From positions 1 through 37,563 of the forward strand of contig CALHCF010000014.1 of assembly GCA_937930635.1 (NCBI GenBank): a stretch of DNA of 37,563 nt. Reading direction: 5' to 3'. This document shows positions 36,001 to 37,563 of this stretch, piece after piece (positions within the stretch are counted from its first letter, which is position 1; each line of letters begins with the position of its first letter). The notes under the pieces were generated by a model. That model saw only the letters and a program-made list of their open reading frames with translations. It was not told where the DNA came from and ran no database searches. The translations under genes and the position numbers were made by a program. This DNA comes from an uncultured Rhizobiaceae group bacterium (GTDB lineage: Bacteria > Pseudomonadota > Alphaproteobacteria > Rhizobiales > Rhizobiaceae).

Positions 36001-37563
36001 GGGTTGGCATCGCTAACAGTGATATTGGTCAGCGTCACATTGCCCGTGTTGCGAACCTCAAAAACATAGTCGATGGCGTCACCAACATCCATACGACCGT
36101 CACCACCATCGTCCAAAGTGGCTGATTTAATCAACTCCATTGCCGGAGCCTGAGGCAACACCATAATTGTGGGGTCGTCTGGATTACCGTCTCCATCGGG
36201 ATCAACATTGTTCGGATTTGTGGGGTCGTCCGATTGATCGGTAACAGGCGGCCCGGTCGGTGGCTGGCCTGTCACGGTCGCAATATTTTCAAAGCTTCCG
36301 GCGTCGATATCCTGCTGGGTTAGGGTATGGGTGGCAGAATATGTCGAACTATCCACGGCAGCCGGGTCCAGACTGCCAATCGGGCCGCCATCAACAGCAA
36401 CATTTGGATCATCAATGGTTATGTCCGTCAGCGTAACATTGCCGGTATTGCGCACCGTGAAGCTGTAGGTAATCGTATCTCCCGGTTGTACGCCGTCACC
36501 CCCGTCATTCAGCGTTGCCAGTTTCTCCAGTTCAATGGCTGGGGCAGCGGGAAGCGGTGTTACTGTCGGGTCCGCATTGCCGGGGCCATCTGCAGGATTG
36601 GTGCTGTCAGAAACATCACCAACCAGGGCGCCATCGGGATCCGCGCCTGAAACCGTTGCCGAGTTCAAGAAACTCCCGGCATTGATGTCATCCTGATTAA
36701 GAGTGTAGCTGCCCGTGAACGTTGCTGTATCAACTGCGCCGGATGCCAGTGAAATCGGTCCGCCACTCACTGAAACAACGGGGTCGTTGATGGTTATGTT
36801 GGAGATTGTGACATTGCCGGTATTGCGTACGGAGAAGCTGTAGTTGATCACGTCCCCCACATCTGCCCGACCGTCACCATTATCATCCAGCGTTGCGGAT
36901 TTCAGAAGTTCGAGCCCCCGTTCCTGATCAAACGAAACCACCGTTGGGTCATTGGCACCAGTCGGGTCTACGGGATCATCCGAGAGATCCGTAACAGCTG
37001 TGCCGACAGGTGGTGTGCCCGTTGCCGTGGCCTGGTTGGAGAACGTTCCGGTATCGAGATCCCCCTGCGTTATGGAGTAGGTTCCCCTGATGGTTGTTGT
37101 ATCTTGCTCATCAGGCGCAAGCGTTGCGATTGGCGAACCGGTAATCGTGGCATCAGGGTCGGTAACCGTGACATTGGTGAGCGTCACATTGCCGGTGTTT
37201 TGAACAAAGAACCGATAAACAATCTCATCGCCAATTTGCGGTGGAGAAGAAAGACCCGATGTGTCCGCAACCTTCACAAGCTCCAGGCTTGGCGCAGGCA
37301 CCACATTGATTGAGTTATTTGCGTTTGCGGGGTTGAGTGTTCCTCTTGCCGGGGTTGCTGTTGCCTGTGCGGAGTTGTTGACGACACCGGCATCGATTTC
37401 GGGTTGGGTGACGGTGTGGGAGCAGCTGTAGGTCCATGTTTCACCGACATTGAGTTCGCCGGTCGGGAACAGATCGCCGCCCGTAAGAACAGGCGGGACA
37501 TCACACTGGGCATCGGCCAGCACAACACCGCTCAGCGTGACATTGCCCCTGTTTTCCAGAGTG
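33009..37563 (-). CDS. Giant surface protein with tandem DUF11-like repeats, 5' end outside window
   Basis: More than 1500 residues are visible and the frame is still open at the right edge. From the edge inward: a partial repeat with Cys residues, five tandem repeats of about 125 residues (each with VRNTGNVTL or close, and SDDP near the end), a variant sixth, a Ca-binding-like stretch DEDNDGAPDSNES to DRDGDGVPDARDYD (34840-34937), further DUF11-like domains (ending about 33620), an SdrD/Cna B-like module (IGKVFDDRNRDGYQNKGEPGLPGV), and a basic C-terminal domain faintly like OmpA. The signal peptide must lie outside. It is probably a long extracellular or periplasmic stalk working with the barrel just downstream. 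Confidence 0.85.
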   Translation of the reverse strand, partial: TLENRGNVTLSGVVLADAQCDVPPVLTGGDLFPTGELNVGETWTYSCSHTVTQPEIDAGVVNNSAQATATPARGTLNPANANNSINVVPAPSLELVKVADTSGLSSPPQIGDEIVYRFFVQNTGNVTLTNVTVTDPDATITGSPIATLAPDEQDTTTIRGTYSITQGDLDTGTFSNQATATGTPPVGTAVTDLSDDPVDPTGANDPTVVSFDQERGLELLKSATLDDNGDGRADVGDVINYSFSVRNTGNVTISNITINDPVVSVSGGPISLASGAVDTATFTGSYTLNQDDINAGSFLNSATVSGADPDGALVGDVSDSTNPADGPGNADPTVTPLPAAPAIELEKLATLNDGGDGVQPGDTITYSFTVRNTGNVTLTDITIDDPNVAVDGGPIGSLDPAAVDSSTYSATHTLTQQDIDAGSFENIATVTGQPPTGPPVTDQSDDPTNPNNVDPDGDGNPDDPTIMVLPQAPAMELIKSATLDDGGDGRMDVGDAIDYVFEVRNTGNVTLTNITVSDANPAVVVSGGPIVSLAPNNSDATTITGRYLLTQADVDSGSFTNSATATGSSPGGPVSDVSDNPDPSDTGPDDPTVTSLSAVPSIEITKRGDISGLSSPPVVGDEVSYIFEVRNTGNVTLSNVSVADANAVVSGGPLASLPPGAADSTTFTAVHVLTQEDIDTGIVNNQAEVTGNPPTGPPVTDLSDDPDNPSTDPDDPTLTAIPQSSALRLTKSISSTRKLFPFVYEITYSIDVENTGNTTQTGIRVEDDLGAALQPGSQTQAPTIAISGFSGTPATNAAFDGVSDTELLTADPRLAPGQTGNITLVVTASFDDGYPVGGNTANGSSNETTGPVPSDDESVTPGDQGDTNPTPSPVSDEDNDGAPDSNESDSADRDGDGVPDARDYDPTGYFYCEEDGRIIPGALISVTGPLGTQTGVGTSSNITIVRDGSSGEFQFHVSAPGRYVLNYTLPPTGVASVDRLPAGPVDLTGFLPTDPAILGAGQVGSTGLLNDFSAPANPFHVIFDIEAGDPNLFNNNIPLRFCGSPELTAQKQISETPIRLANGGTQLTFSLQAQNTGTTRVTDLALNDDLDAVFGAGNYTVSSTRLVSPTNSSGLTANTGFNGSAIINTLTPGGWLDPGGVVVVEMTMVTDPQVAGNFQNTLEAAGTSPLTGAAIPSSTAVVSLDIAPAASQNSLVVEKVASKSTARIGDVIPYRITVTNLDTIARTNVTLVDVIPNGFTYRPDSATIDTVAVEPVRRSGRRLEWAGQTIPANGTVTLQFNLGVGAGATGEEFINRAWVEDPFSGRRISTVGTAKVRREFEHVFDCGEIIGKVFDDRNRDGYQNKGEPGLPGVRMATVKGVLVTSDKHGRFHVACADIPDQEIGSNFIMKLDTRTLPSGYRVTTENPRVVRLTRGKVTKLNFGASITRVVRINLNGRAFVGSTIEPNKGLRGGITDLVRKLKRGKPAVVRFSYHASKNQRTLAKKRLRSVRRLLTRSWKRSRGGYRLDIETRIVTGR
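35388..37289 (-). repeat. Five tandem repeats of 124-132 codons
   Basis: Repeat starts fall at 37289, 36917, 36539, 36143 and 35762; the last ends at 35388. Each begins with a motif like ELxK, has a NTGNVT core about 30 residues in, then GGPI, a TLTQxDIDxG stretch and a T-G-x-PP-G segment, and ends with SDDP-type acidic linker. Similarity is at protein and partly at DNA level. Confidence 0.85.

Noticed and set aside
35388..37289. Regular repeats as a CRISPR array
   Set aside because: The repeat unit is about 370-400 bases, in one continuous reading frame with protein-level conservation; these are protein domains.

Overview
The window looks like a chromosomal segment of an alphaproteobacterium of the Hyphomicrobiales (Rhizobiales) type. 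The signs are the pdhA-pdhB-DUF5076-pdhC layout with a lipoyl domain fused to the E1-beta subunit, an FtsB-like gene next to it, a PutA without the N-terminal DNA-binding domain, a glycerol ABC transporter of the rhizobial Glp type, and a three-domain LplT-PlsC-acyl-ACP synthetase fusion. Genus cannot be read from the sequence.

Layout. 1-1638 (minus): a molybdenum hydroxylase operon in order FAD subunit, 2Fe-2S subunit, molybdopterin subunit, the last cut by the window edge. 1959-2090: promoter and tRNA-Thr(CGU). 2432-3668: a divergent SRPBCC protein / WYL regulator pair sharing a perfect 13-bp inverted repeat. 3891-7286 (minus): the lysophospholipid transport/reacylation fusion. 7664-8686 (minus): a PspA and YiaA-like envelope-stress pair, facing a TetR regulator (8825-9418) across three copies of TGAACnnnGTTCA; putA (to 12881) starts 4 bases after the TetR gene. 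13164-19169: glpV-S-T-P-Q-U, a glycerol uptake operon with a hairpin after the binding-protein gene. 19205-21544 (minus): N-carbamoylputrescine amidase, a YiiX-like lipoprotein and a DUF1330 protein. 21677-22129 (minus): a small secreted protein with a strong terminator. 22240-28699 (minus): the pyruvate dehydrogenase cluster, with a GNAT gene before lpdA and a small membrane protein gene on the opposite strand between pdhC and the GNAT gene. 28865-29191 (minus): FtsB-like division protein. 29327 to the right edge (minus): a large repeat protein (DUF11-like domains) followed 4 bases later by a 1225-residue predicted outer-membrane beta-barrel.

The metabolic parts fit together as carbon and nitrogen scavenging: glycerol import, proline oxidation, putrescine precursor hydrolysis and an oxidative molybdoenzyme feed pyruvate and the TCA cycle. 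The PspA/YiaA pair, the phospholipid repair fusion and the repeat-protein/barrel pair concern the envelope.

The least explained part is the repeat-protein/barrel pair at the right end. It looks like a two-gene surface structure or export/display unit for which I know no described function. Other points worth a second look are the triple TetR operator linking PspA control with putA, the complementary loss of motifs in the two Glp ATPases, and the mirrored palindrome between the SRPBCC and WYL genes.
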